Positions 14,701 through 25,747 of a DNA stretch of 64,000 nt are shown here, in pieces. Position numbers and translations under genes: made by a program. The notes under the pieces were generated by a model. The model was not told where the DNA came from. It made no database searches and saw only the letters and a list, made by a program, of their open reading frames with translations. The stretch is from Todiramphus chloris collaris (Eukaryota; Chordata; Aves; Coraciiformes; Alcedinidae), in the NCBI GenBank assembly GCA_025345505.1, contig JANVCC010000118.1:602926-666925 (forward strand). The letters are read 5' to 3'. Positions within the stretch are counted from its first letter, which is position 1. The number at the start of each line of letters is the position of its first letter.

Positions 14701-17700
14701 AAAGCCAAGGGGCAGGATCCAGGAGAATGGACAGTGAGAAGAGGCCAGGTTGTGATGTCTGAGAAGTGGGAAGCCACCAGCCACACCCCAAGCTGGGCCC
14801 ATCCTGGTGCTGCACGTGCACGATGCAGGAATTCGCTGGAAGGAGCCAACCTATCCCAGGTTTCTTCGCCACCTTTCCGGTGGAGCTTTTTCTTCTATCC
14901 TAGTGACTTGAAATAACTTGCATGTTTCTTTCTGGACAGAGAAGGGTTCTCATTATGCAAAGGTGTTGGAGGATGGCCAACACTCAAACGATTTCACCTT
15001 CGTCATAACCACAAAGCGAAGACGCACCTCTGCTCTTCCCCAGACTTGTGTCTGGTTAGCTAGTCTGGACAGAAAGGGCTTCAGAACAGCAGCAGCCAGA
15101 TCCAGAGTGAGGGGAAGAGCTGCTCCAAAGTCAGAGCCTACGTGGCCTCTTCACTGAGGACAGCTCCTGAATCAAGATAAGCAGAGAAGGTTCCACACCA
15201 CACTTACGCCTGGTTACCCTTGAGATGAAAAGCGGGCAGAGCGAAAGCTGCCAGGCAAGCATCTCTTTATCATCATCGTTTCATCTGGACTCGGGGTGCA
15301 CACAGGTTTTACAAATCAGTCCAAAAATACAGGTCAAGGGGAATAAAAAGCACTTAGATCAATGCCCAACAACTAAGAATGAATGTCCAGAAAGAAATGT
15401 CAGCCTAATTTTTCTGCTGCAATCACAATCAGCTTTAGCACACACCCCCACCTTTGCTGGGGCACTTTTAACGCGCAAGCGTCAGCACTTTTTTCATGAG
15501 CTGAAAGCACATTTAAAAGACTTTTTGTTATCATTTAACTCAAGCCAGTATTTAAAAAACAAATTGAAAACAGCTTTTTTTTAAATGCCCAACCTAATTT
15601 AACTCCACTCCTAAGCAGATACGAATCAGCTAAGCTAATACGCAGCCTAGTGCACTCCGAGTCCTGCATCTTCTCATCCTGACAACAGAAGAGAAGGAGC
15701 TGCACACATCGCCACGCTACAGGATTGACTGCCACGTAAAATCCCCTGCCCCATGATCCAACAGCCTGGGGTTTGTCCAGCCCATGCGACCGGCCTGATG
15801 TGTTAGCAGCCTGCTGCACAGAGCTGCTGCTTCAACAGGCAGCTGCTCTCCAGCGCCAGCAAAGAGCGCGGCTTCATGGATAAAAACCAAAATATGACTC
15901 GTTATGAAGTCAAGAAGAGTTGCAACATGAAACATGGACAGGACTTTTATCAATAATAAACAACCTGCAAAGTACCATCTAACTTTTCTCTAACATACCA
16001 CGATAGAATTAATGTCTTCTCTTAAACCAAACCATTATCTTTTCATTTTATTTTCTCTTTTAAGATTCAGCCTTAAAATGACTTAATTGTTGCAGTCCAC
16101 CCACACAAACACAAGAGACAACTTTATTGCAGCGGAGAGCCCTAAATAGCACAGTCTGTTTTAGGCTGACTAATACAAACACGCATTTTGTTTAATTTTA
16201 CATTTGTTCCTAGGGAGATTTCGATCTCATCTCCTCTGCCTCCAATTCCACTCGAGCTGACAGGGTAGGAAATCACCCGCCCGACGGGCTAACGCAGGCA
16301 GATCTGCTGCCGCGCACGGTGCCTGGTGGAGGGCAGGCTGCCCGCTCTGCCGGTCCCGGTCCCCAGGAGAAGGCAGGGTGGGCAGGAGGTAGAGCCGTGG
16401 CTCAGGAGCTGCGGCATGCACAGCTTCCAGAAGCGTCTGTAAGGACCAGGGCCCGGAGCGAGCAGCCAGCGGAGAAACCTGCAGGAGCTCTCCCAGGGGA
16501 GCGGGCTGCACCAGGTCCCCTCTGGCACCAACTAACTGGGCCAAGGCACCCTGCACACAGCCTGGGTCACAGCCAGCACCAGGCAAGGCGGTGGTTTTCA
16601 CAGACACGTCAAGGTAGAGCACAGTCCCCCACGTCTGCCCAGCCACTCCAACCCTCAGAGATCCCTCCTCGGCATCAGCACAAAAAACAAGCCAGGAATT
16701 AATCCAGGTTAGAACTAATCTGGCAAAGACAGACTAAGTTTTAACCAAATCGCTGCCTTATCCAGTTCACCACGTGGCCACAGAGATGCAAGAACAGCAC
16801 ATGGAGCTGGAGAGGGACAAGCACAACTACTTATTTCCCTGACATTAGCAGCCAGCAAAAGGACTTGTGCAACCACAGCACCAACTGCCTAAAACTGCTC
16901 AGCCAGGACCCCCAGGCCGTTGGGAGAGGAAGGTTGGAGGGGCCTGCTGAGGCACACCGACCATGAAAGCAGAGATCAGCAGCTTGCAGGACTTCAAAAG
17001 GAAGCCACTTCTAGCCTCCGAGCTATCCGCCCAGCCAAAGGCGGCTGGTGAAAAGCTGCCAACCTGCTCCTACTGTTACAGGATACTTGCCAGACAAACA
17101 GCAGACCTGCAATTAGAAGAGGTGTTTGTTGGCCTCTCTTCTGCAGCTTATTAGCGGAGAGGTAAGGCCTGTAGTCAGAACAAGAAATGCCTGACCTCCA
17201 GTGAGCACAACCAGTTACAACTGCACTGTCCTCCTACCAGTTTCCATTCAACTGAGGATGATCTGCAGCTTCAGCAGGCTGAGAAAGAATATTCCAGGTA
17301 CTTCAGGGAGAAGGTGATGAGCTGCAGCAGCATCTCCTCATCTGTGAAAAGGCCTAGATAACAGTTGCTGCTGTTCCCCTCCATTAGCTCCTACCTCCAT
17401 CTTTGTTCACTTCAGGCAAGGCAAACAAAGAGACCAAGGTCTGCCTTCAAAAGTTCCAGTCTGGAGCTCTTTTAATAAGCTTTTCCTAACCAAGCCATAG
17501 TCTTCCTTTTCCTTGAGTTAATTTACAAGCTACAGACACTTCCATACACATCTTTTCAGAAGCACCACAGGCAGTGAACAGTAACATGGTTTGACAATGC
17601 CAGGAGCACTGGAATTGCTGCACAGACAACAATGACTTCTGGGGCTGAGCAACCATTCAGCTGCCTCCTCAGGTCAGCGGGAGAAAGAGCCCAACAAGGC

Positions 17701-20700
17701 ATACACCTCACTCAGCAATGACCTGCTCACTCCAGAAGAGGCTAGTAGCAAACGCTTAGGAAGGAGCATAAGGACATGGAAAGAAAAGGCCACTCTTCCA
17801 CCCTCCTCTACCCCTTTCCCAGATGCTTCCCAGGCAGAGGTGAATTCCCAAGCCCAAAACTGCATCTGGAACACGGTATTTTATGGTCCACCCACAGACC
17901 TAAGAATATGCCCAATTCCTTTCTTTAAAAGCCCACAAAAAACTACAAAGCAAAACCAAACACCTGAACGCTCCTGAATGTCCCATTGCAATCCTTCTGT
18001 AACTTAAAGAGGCACCACACAAATGGCTTTTTTATTTTCTTTTAAAGTGCTCACTATGGGCTACACATGGTATTCCCTATTTCTTACACCGCAAGAAATA
18101 ATCATCACTTTCCATTTACTCTCATTTCAATGGTGGCTTGAAGAGCTCTGTAGTATCTCCTTTCAAACATCTCTCTCCGCAGCGGCAGTGTATCGAGATA
18201 TGGCGATCTACACCATATCACAAAGCTCTGCAGAACCAGACTGGGACAACCCCATGTAAAACTAAAACAAGTCCTAGGCATAAAGAAACTGTGGACCTGA
18301 AGGACAAGAAGCTGCTCTAACAGCTTAGAGACTTACACTGCCTTTCTACTTAAAGCGAAAGGAGCAGGATCACTTGAGAGGAGGGATGCTGCTCTCGGGG
18401 GCTTTGGAGGTGTCCAGGAGCTGGTGGCACACTAACCTGCAGGCACAAAGGGTGCAAAGCATGCTCTAGCCAGGACTGGGTGAACCCTTGGCACAGCAGG
18501 CCCCGGGATCCGGCCACCGTGCCACGGAGCAACATGCACGGCCGGGACCGGTTCAAACGAGGCAGAGCACCGTGGCCGGGATGAATTCTGCGCGGCATGA
18601 AAGCGCAGATCAGAAGAAGCCCGTTTAAAGATGGGACCGTATAGTAACTGGCAGGCTGTGATGCAGCACCTGACGTTGACTGTGCGGCGGCAGATGAATC
18701 ATAAGGTCAGCTCTGGCCTTCTAGGGGCAAGTCAGCATCTGCACTGCTAGCGAAAGACACCATCACACTTCTACACACATCCCCGCTTGCTTCCACAGAA
18801 AGAAGCAGCAATTTATTTCATCAGGAATATTGGCACACCCTCGATGTTCCTCCTAGAAAACAGCCAGCATCCCACGGAACGAACGTCAGAGCCTAGTGTC
18901 ACTGCCACTTCATAACCACAGCTAGCTCGCTGTACAGCTTGTCACCAGGGTACACCTGGGAGAGCGTACCAGTAAGAGCTACAAACACCAAGCACTTTGA
19001 AGTAGGAACCCATGAGCACGGCGCTGGACACACGTAGCTGCAAAAGACTGCGTTTCACGGCAGGGATTACCCACCAGCTGAACCTGGCTCACGGGCACAC
19101 TCAGGGTCCGGTACGACAAAACAAACTACTTCATTACAACTGCCTCCTGCTATCTGACTGCGCTTTTATGCTTTTGAAAGCATTAGTCAAAAAACTGTGT
19201 TTTGACTGCAAACATAGCGAAGAAAAAAAGGAATTTCTTGAAAGCATTTCCACAGAATTCCAGACACATCACAGTCAACAGCATTTTCTGAATTCATGAT
19301 GCCAAAACAGTTCACAACTGACATGAATTCAGCTTTCCAGTGCTGCTAAGGAACACTACCACTCCTTACTGTACAGAGTACAGATACGGAGAGGTGTAAG
19401 TGGCTTACAGCCTCAATGTGTAGTCACTGAACTGGTCTAGAGCAGCGTTTCCAGGCAGCACTGGACACCTTTGTAACTACCGTGCTCTTAACCTGTCTCG
19501 GTCCTGCCCACCCCTGGGTCTCAAGGCAAACAGCCTGCCCCCTAACAGAGACGCACGCCCCCCTCCAGGCCAGCCTGCAGCCCCCGATGGAGCTGTGAAT
19601 TCTCACAGGCAGGGAGGCTGGAAGGGAGCAGACATCCCTTGGAAAGCTGCTGCACCCAGCAGCACCGCTGTAATCTCCTGAAGCTCTGCGGCTGTGCAGG
19701 GGAGTGGGCTACAGTTTAAACGGGTTAAAACTCAGTAAAAGAGATGAAAGACATAAGAGCAGGTACAGAGATGCCCATTGGAGAGTTTTTTTTTTTTTGG
19801 CAGGGACAAGGGGGCTAAGAGAGTGCCTAATTATTTCACAACGGCTGTCCCTAGATCCTTTTTTAGCATCAGGCTTTCATTAAATTGAAGCATGACTTCA
19901 GAGTACCAGCTGGCCAAAAAAAAAACAAACCAAAAAAACACCCACAAACAAAAAAACAACAAAACTCACAAACACAACCCACCCACAACGCCCCACTGGT
20001 GTTCTTTCCCCCACTCTCTTCCTAGCTCAGGAGCTTCTTCACTGCTCAAGAGACCACCACGCGCTCCCTCTCCCTTCCCAGGAGGCACGCAGCTTGTGAA
20101 AGAGCAATGCAAGGACAGAGCAGGGGTTGGGGAGTAGGGGCTGTTTCCCTCCACGATTTTTAATCCCCCTCCCACGCTCATTTGCCTCGCTCCCAAATAA
20201 GCTATTTGGTGCCTCTGCTGTTGCTGTGTCTGGCAGCTTTGGCCAGACAACACAAGTCTCCATCCCCTCCCTGCTGGACACAGACTGAAGACAGGCCAGC
20301 GATGCCACCGGCTGCCCCAGCGCAGGCACCAGTCCCTTTGTGTCCCCTTGCAGCCGCACTGGGACCCGCTGAGCAGCCAGGCTGTGGACAGCTACAGCTG
20401 TCTGTGCTCAGCAGCGCAGGTAAAGAAACCCCCTCTGTAGGCTTGGCAAGACACAGGCATCATTTGGAGAGCTAGCCGGAAAAACAGGTACGTTTTGCAG
20501 GAAATGGCTATATTTAGCCATCCCCTTCCACCTCAGCTCCTCACACTCACATTCTCCTGAAGAAGAAGTTTTCTAAGTAGTGTTAGAGGTGAGCTTTAGC
20601 AGGTCACCTCAGCAGAAAGAAAAAAAGTCATCAACTTAACATATGTTAATAAAGAACAGTGCAATCATCAGAATGTCAAATATCCAACTAGTAATGCATA

Positions 20701-22779
20701 AAAAAATAGTAATTTCTCACATCTCAAAGCGAGTTGAACCACAAGCTCCAGAACATAACATGGCTACAACCACTTTTCCAGCCCATGCTGGGCAAGGCTG
20801 AACTTCTGCGTGCCACCTTCAGGTCCTCACTTCACTTCTGAAAGGAACTAACGCAGTCACAGGATTCTCTACAAAGTATAAACACAAAGCAACAACCTCA
20901 ACAGACACACAAACAAAATATTTCCAGTTTCCCAAGGTACACAGACAAATAAGCACTGAGAAAATGAGCTAGCAACAGTTACTGCTCAGAGGAACTGGGA
21001 CAGAGACTGGCTAGGAGGTCTGGGAATCAGCAGCAGCAGGGGGTCAGCAGGATTTCCCTTTCTCAGCTTGCAACTTTGAAACGCGTTATAAGACTTAAAA
21101 CTAAAAATAGGTAATAATTTTCTTCCCTTGGGCTGTTTCATTTCAGTAAGATCCTCACCTTCTATAGTTTAGGCCTAAGTAGGATTCAGGCCTGTAAAAA
21201 GCTGATTATTTACAGACTGAAATGGTTCAGGGGTGCAACAGACCTTAAAGTTTGTCCTGAAACAGAGACAAAAGCAGCCAAACTGAGACACTGCTGCTAT
21301 TACAGCGTGAGAAGAGAAAAAACCGGAGCTTTGCAATCAGTAACTACTCCCAGGTCCTGTGCCACTGGGCAAGGAGCAGCATCTCCACCCCCCAAACGAA
21401 GCAGAGGAATGCAGGTCTTATCCCAGCAAACAAAACCCTGCGAGGGAAGGCAAACCTCTCAAACCATTGCACACACTTAACACCTCCCGGGGAGACAGAG
21501 CACTGCGCATACAGCAACTTTTTTGTTCCCCTAAAATAGATCTGTAACACCTCCTCAAAATAAAAAAAACAGCCCAACGTTTCGGCCATCAAAGGAACGA
21601 GCCGTGCACTTGAGAGCTTTCGGTCCAGGATTGCTGCTTTTAACGATTCCAATTTCAAGGCAACCCAGCACTCTTCAAACAGCACTAGACCTTCAAGGAC
21701 AGAACTTGGAGAGTATTTACAAAGCTCCTGCTGCATTCCAGGTTGCTGCCATTTCTCTGAAGAAGTCGTATAAGGATCATAGTAAAGATCCTATTACAGG
21801 AAACAAAAGAAAACCAAAGATTCAAAAATAGACCTGCCATTGCCCACAGCAAACTGCTACAACCATAGGAGTGTTCTCCAAGGAAAGGCTGAGATGCTTG
21901 ACAGAAAAGCTTCAACACATACCATAAAAACACATGTGGCTTGGGAAAGGAACCTGTTCTCTTCTGAAAGCCCAATGTATCACTTACAGAAAAAGTGGTT
22001 TTACAAAAAGTGCCTTTTCTACAGCTCAGTCCAGAATCTGAAAGTTTCCACCTCTCGATGGCACCAGTAACACCACCACTTTGATGAACTGGTCCCTCCA
22101 GCACCCCTACCTAAACCCCTACTCTTTAAAAACCTGCTGAAGATGATTTCCATCTCAGTTTTGGGAGAACAAAGTGAGTTAGTCCCAGTTCACTGCCAGA
22201 GTACTGCTGGAAACAAGTTATTTCAACACACTTTTATAGACTGACAGGGTTGGAAAGGCTGGCCAGGCAGCTTCCCTTACTACACTAACGCCTCAGATTT
22301 CACAGACCAGCCGATGTGGTTTTCAAAGCCTCGAGGCCACTATGCAGACCCGAGCATGCTGAGAGACCGACTGCCTGCTTCTATCGCCCCGTCCTCCATC
22401 GCCCGCGGAAGCCTGACAGGAGCTGAGCCCACAGCCCTGCCACCCACTTCGGTTCCTCCTGAAAGCCAAAGCCTCACGGCTGTAAACAAACAGGCCAAGG
22501 TGGAACCCTCCTGACTCGCTGTGCAGAACACCATCGTCATATCTGGCAGGGGAAGAAGCGCCTTGAACAGACTGACATCCAGCAGAGACTTTGGCCTGTA
22601 ACTTTCTTTGCCTGCCCAGCCCCGGGCCTGCAGCACGCAGACGGTACAGAGCCAACACAGCCACGCTCGCAGAGCTCGCCCGCACGCAGCACAACTCCGC
22701 ACCCCGCCTTTGGTAAGTGCGGGCAGTTAAACAGACACACAGCCCCCCAGGCCCTGCCCCTCTCGGCAGGCACGGCAGC
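11796..22779. other. Noncoding, inferred ACVR1 intron 1 (right part)
   Basis: I see no coding exon, RNA gene or intact mobile element. There are short A-rich and CA-rich patches, the most obvious near 19.9 kb. A weak CR1-like tail ('gactgacagggttggaaagg') near 22,240 is too short to call. The assignment as intron of the gene that starts in the CpG island to the right rests on gene order and strand, not on a second exon. Confidence 0.45.
19916..19985. repeat. A-rich / CA-rich low-complexity stretch
   Basis: Runs of A interrupted by C over about 70 bases. Low complexity, with no coding or structural signal. Confidence 0.7.
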
Positions 22780-22998
22780 CTCGTTCCCCGGCGAAGGCAG
22801 CGGCCGCGTTCCCCAGCGCACCCTGTCCCGCCACAGCCGCCGGCGCTGGGTCCTTTGTGCCTCCCCCGCGGGGAGCGACAGCCCCGAGTGCGCGGGGAGG
22901 GCAGGAGGGCCCGGCTGCTGAGGAGCGCGGCTCCCGCCGCTCCGCTTCTCGACAGAGAAGTCGTTTATGAGTCAAACCCTTCCAGCGTCGGGGGGAGA

Positions 22999-23035
22999 GT
23001 CCGTCCGTCCGTCCGTCCGTCCGTCCGTCCGTCCG
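22999..23035. repeat. (CCGT)n tetranucleotide repeat in CpG island
   Basis: About nine copies of CCGT lie just inside the putative first intron of the minus-strand gene. CpG-containing microsatellites are uncommon because methylated CpG decays. Persistence here fits an unmethylated island. Confidence 0.9.
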
Positions 23036-23325
23036 CCCGCAGGGATCTTCCGCCCTGATTTCACGCTGCTCCCTCCTCCGCGCCCCCCGGAGACGGCCGG
23101 CGGGACGAGGGCAGGGCCCCTCTACCCGCCCGCAGCGCCCGGCCCGACTGCGGCTCGGCCGGATCCGACCCGACCCGACCCGGCCCAACCCAGCCACGCT
23201 CCGCTCCCCCGCCGCGGATCCCCCCCCCCCCCCGGCCGACCCCCGGCGAGCCGGCGGCCCAAGGCGGCTCCCCCCGCGGCCCCCGGCCCGGCTGCGCTCA
23301 CCTCCTCATCGCGGCGGCGGTCGCA

Positions 23326-23349
23326 CTAGGGCGGCGGCGGGCTGGCCAT
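23326..23349 (-). other. Seven-codon upstream ORF, MASPPPP
   Basis: On the minus strand an ATG in a GCCCATGGC context starts a frame that reads MASPPPP and stops at TAG (23,328-23,326), all within the candidate first exon. If transcription starts to the right of 23,349, scanning ribosomes would meet it before the main start codon, which would lower translation. This is read directly from the sequence; the regulatory effect is inference. Confidence 0.4.
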
Positions 23350-23445
23350 GGGCGGCGGGGGCGGCGCGGCCGCCGCGCTCTAGGCCCGGCGATGGCCCTG
23401 CCCGCAGCCCGCCCGCATGCCCGCGGCGGCGGAGCGCTGACAAAG

Positions 23446-23485
23446 GGGACGGGACGGGACGGGACGGGACGGGACGGGACGGGAC
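23446..23485. repeat. (GGGAC)8 repeat with G-quadruplex potential
   Basis: Eight perfect tandem GGGAC units lie on the plus strand, giving G3 runs spaced by two bases. This satisfies the usual G-quadruplex pattern. It lies between the candidate exon 1 splice donor and the CRE-ETS motif, so it is in the core promoter or the 5' UTR. Confidence 0.9.
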
Positions 23486-23530
23486 GGCGGGCGGAGCGGC
23501 AGCGGCAGCGGCGGCGGGGGCGGCAGCAAC

Positions 23531-23590
23531 GCCCCGCCCCGGCAATGGCTGCCGGCAGGCGTCACTCCCGGCCCGTTACGTCACTTCCGG
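23531..23590 (-). promoter_or_regulatory. GC box plus CRE-ETS composite site
   Basis: GCCCCGCCCC at 23,531-23,540 is a consensus Sp1/KLF box. TTACGTCA at 23,576-23,583 is a CRE (TGACGTAA on the minus strand). CACTTCCGG at 23,582-23,590 is an ETS/GABP-type site overlapping it. Such clusters are common just upstream of start sites in TATA-less housekeeping promoters, and no TATA box is seen. Confidence 0.6.
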
Positions 23591-23756
23591 CCCGCGGCCC
23601 GCCACGCCCCCTGGCGGCCACGCTCGCTGCGCGCCCCCGGGGCGGTGCGGTCTGGCGGGAACGGCGCGGGAAGGGGCAGCCCGGGTCGGGCCGGCGGGCC
23701 GAGCCCCGGAGCAGCGAGGGCCAGGGGAGCGGAGATACGGAGATACACAGCGCACC

Positions 23757-24235
23757 CTGTGCAAGCTGGAGGGTGCTCAGAGCCCCGGGCAACCTCCCCT
23801 GCAATGGTGCCAGGGATGGGGCAGCCACCACCTCTCTGGGCAGCCTGGCACAGGCTCTCACCACCCTCAGCACCAACCAAGGAGAAATTTCTCCTTCTCT
23901 CTGCTCTAAATAACCGCCTTTTAGTTTCAACCCATCACCCCTTGTCCTGGCCCAACAGGCCCTGCTCAAAAGTCCCTCCCCATCTTTCTGCCAGGCCCCT
24001 GTGAAGCACTGCCAGGCCCCCAGAAGGTCTCCCCTTGGGGAGCCTTCTCCTCTGCAGGCTGAACCCCCCCAGCTCTCCCAGCCTGGCTCCCAGCAGAGGG
24101 GTTCCAGCCCTCCCAGCATCGCTGGGGCTCCTCTGGCCCCGCTCCAACAGGTCCCTGTCTCTGCTGTGCTGAGCACTCCCAAGCTGCCCCAGCACTGCAG
24201 GGGGGTCTCTCTCTCTGCCCAGAGCCCTGGGAGCA
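23757..24235 (-). mobile_element. CR1 LINE fragment (subfamily shared with 54.4 kb copy)
   Basis: Read on the plus strand it starts with the complement of the CR1 3' tail ('gggtgctcagagccccgggc') and runs through 'gggcagcctggcacaggctctcaccaccctcag' in pieces typical of CR1. The portion from 23,935 to about 24,190 matches 54,660-54,915 with only about five differences by eye. It abuts the CpG island. It yields long antisense reading frames that are not genes. Confidence 0.88.
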
Positions 24236-25230
24236 GAGGGGCAGGATGATGTCCCGTGGCTCTGCTGTGAGCTGGTGGACAGTTAAGAAGATCTGGAACG
24301 CAGCCGTGCAGGGCAGTCCCGTAGCTCTGACCAGTGGCCAGGCTGCAGCCATCCCTCTGCGGCCGTTGCAGCGACGGGAGAGCGTTCCTGCAGGGAGAAG
24401 GGCTTTCTGCAGTCTGTGCCTGCTGGGGAGGATGTGCCGTGTCCTGGGGGCCAGCAAGCTGCAGCAGGTCGAGGTGGATTGTCGGAGGGGCCGTGGCCAG
24501 GCTGAGCTTGGCTGTGGCTGTGGGGCTGGCCCAGCACAGAGCGGCTGTTCGCTGGCCCCTGGTGCCCGTGTGGAAAGCATCGAACCCTCTCCTCAGCAGC
24601 CTGCGCTGGCTGCTCGTTGGCCTTGAAGTGGGAATGGTTCCTTGTGACTTGTCTGTGTGAGGTGTTGCTGCTTCCCAGTGTCCTCCTGTTGAGTGCAGAG
24701 CGGCAGATGGGAAGGCCCCATTTGTCACCCCCTGTCTGGGACATTAACTTGGGATTAATCAGCTGCTAGATGTCTCTCTGTGATCCGGACAGGGCTGATC
24801 ACCCGTGGCACAGTCTTACCCACCCAGGAGCGTTGTTCTGCACTCAGCTGAACGAGACTGCGTTTGGTTCCCCAGGCAGCCCCGCTGTGCACGGCCCTGC
24901 TGCCGGTGGCCATGCAGCCCAGACAGCTCCTAGAGCCCGCAGCACCTACCAGCAGCCAAACCATGGGGGCTCCCTTCCTAATCCAGGCACCAACGGGCTG
25001 TGCACGGACAGCAGCAGACCATGTTCCTGTGACAGTCACAACATGCCGAGTCTGGCTGAGCTGCTGCCTGCAGCTGGGGAGGTGTCACGGAAAGATTTGA
25101 GGCCAGAGGAGAGACGTGCTGCATCCTGAGCTGTGTCTGCTCTGTGACACAGAATGTGTTTTGTTCTTCTCAACACACCGCACCTTCCAAGCAGTGACAT
25201 GAACATCTGTGAGACACATGAAGGACTAAG
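24236..25230. other. Intergenic, nothing recognised
   Basis: GC-rich spacer between two CR1 fragments. The reading frames here have no recognisable domain and no supporting splice sites. Confidence 0.6.
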
Positions 25231-25747
25231 GGAAATCAAAGAATCATTGAACTGTTCTGGTTGGAAGAGACCTTTCACATCAACTGTTCCCCCAGCAGTG
25301 CCAGGGCACCACTGCCCCCTGGCCCTCAGCATCACAGCTCCACGGGGGGCTTGGAAACCCCTCCAGAGATCACGGGGACTCCCCCCCTGCCCTGGGCAGC
25401 CTGGCACAGCCCTGGGGAACCCTCAAGGGCTTGAAGAAATTGTTCCTCAGCTCCAACCTAAACCTCCCCTGGGGCAACTTGAGGCCAGTTCCTCTTGTCC
25501 TGCCCCTTGTTCCTTGGGAGCAGAGCCCGACCCCCCTGGCTCCAGCCTCCTGTCAGGAGCTGTCAGAGCCAGAAGGTCTCCCCTCAGCCTCCTTTGCTCC
25601 AGGCTCAACAAGCCCAGGTCCCTCAGCTGCTCCTCCCCAGACTCCTGCTCCAGCCCCTTCCCCAGCTCCGTTGCCCTTCTCTGGCCACGCTCCAGCCCCT
25701 CACTGTCCTGCTGGGAGTGAGGGGCCCAGACCTGACCCCAGGATTCA
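25231..25747 (-). mobile_element. CR1 LINE fragment, long 3' part
   Basis: It begins with 'aaagaatcattgaactgttc', the complement of the CR1 3' terminal octamer region, and continues through 'ggttggaagagacc', 'ttgttcctcagctcc' and 'agaaggtctcccctcagcc' to 'aggattcaaag'. This is the standard order of an antisense CR1 tail. It is very similar to the copies at 29.9, 34.2, 39.4 and 53.2 kb. Confidence 0.92.

Larger units (their letters stand above)
23302..23560 (-). other. ACVR1: Candidate noncoding first exon of ACVR1
   Basis: On the minus strand the sequence ATGAGGAG is followed by GTGAGC, a near-perfect splice donor, with the last exon base at 23,302. The start of transcription is not visible. 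I place the right limit loosely before the CRE-ETS promoter motif. Two ATG codons fall in the exon: one at 23,349 in a strong context (CCCATGG) opening a seven-codon frame, and one at 23,309 only eight bases before the donor. ACVR1 (ALK2) is a BMP/activin type I receptor serine-threonine kinase whose first exons are untranslated in mammals, so a noncoding exon here is expected. The gene identity rests on synteny with UPP2 and CCDC148. No receptor coding exon lies in the window. Confidence 0.45.
22780..23720. promoter_or_regulatory. CpG island, probable ACVR1 promoter region
   Basis: About 900 bases are very GC-rich with dense CpG, in contrast to both flanks. The island contains a GC box (GCCCCGCCCC at 23,531-23,540), a CRE followed directly by an ETS site (23,576-23,590), two short tandem repeats, and a consensus minus-strand splice donor. 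The donor direction means transcription runs leftwards. In mammals ACVR1 lies immediately upstream of UPP2 on the opposite strand, which fits. A second, rightward transcript from the same island is possible, since many such islands are bidirectional, but I see no convincing plus-strand first exon. Island status is seen; the gene name is inferred from gene order. Confidence 0.8.

Noticed and set aside
22700..22720. Plus-strand splice donor-like TTTGGTAAGTG near the CpG island
   Set aside because: A good donor by itself, but no plus-strand first exon or downstream acceptor could be tied to it.
1..22779. ACVR1 coding exons on the minus strand
   Set aside because: I looked for the receptor's ligand-binding, transmembrane and kinase segments in the frames given and found none. 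The region can only be intron or 5' UTR.
23562..24728. 388-codon minus-strand open frame
   Set aside because: It runs through an antisense CR1 fragment and the GC-rich island edge, has no recognisable domain, and overlapping frames are also open. Composition and repeat explain it.
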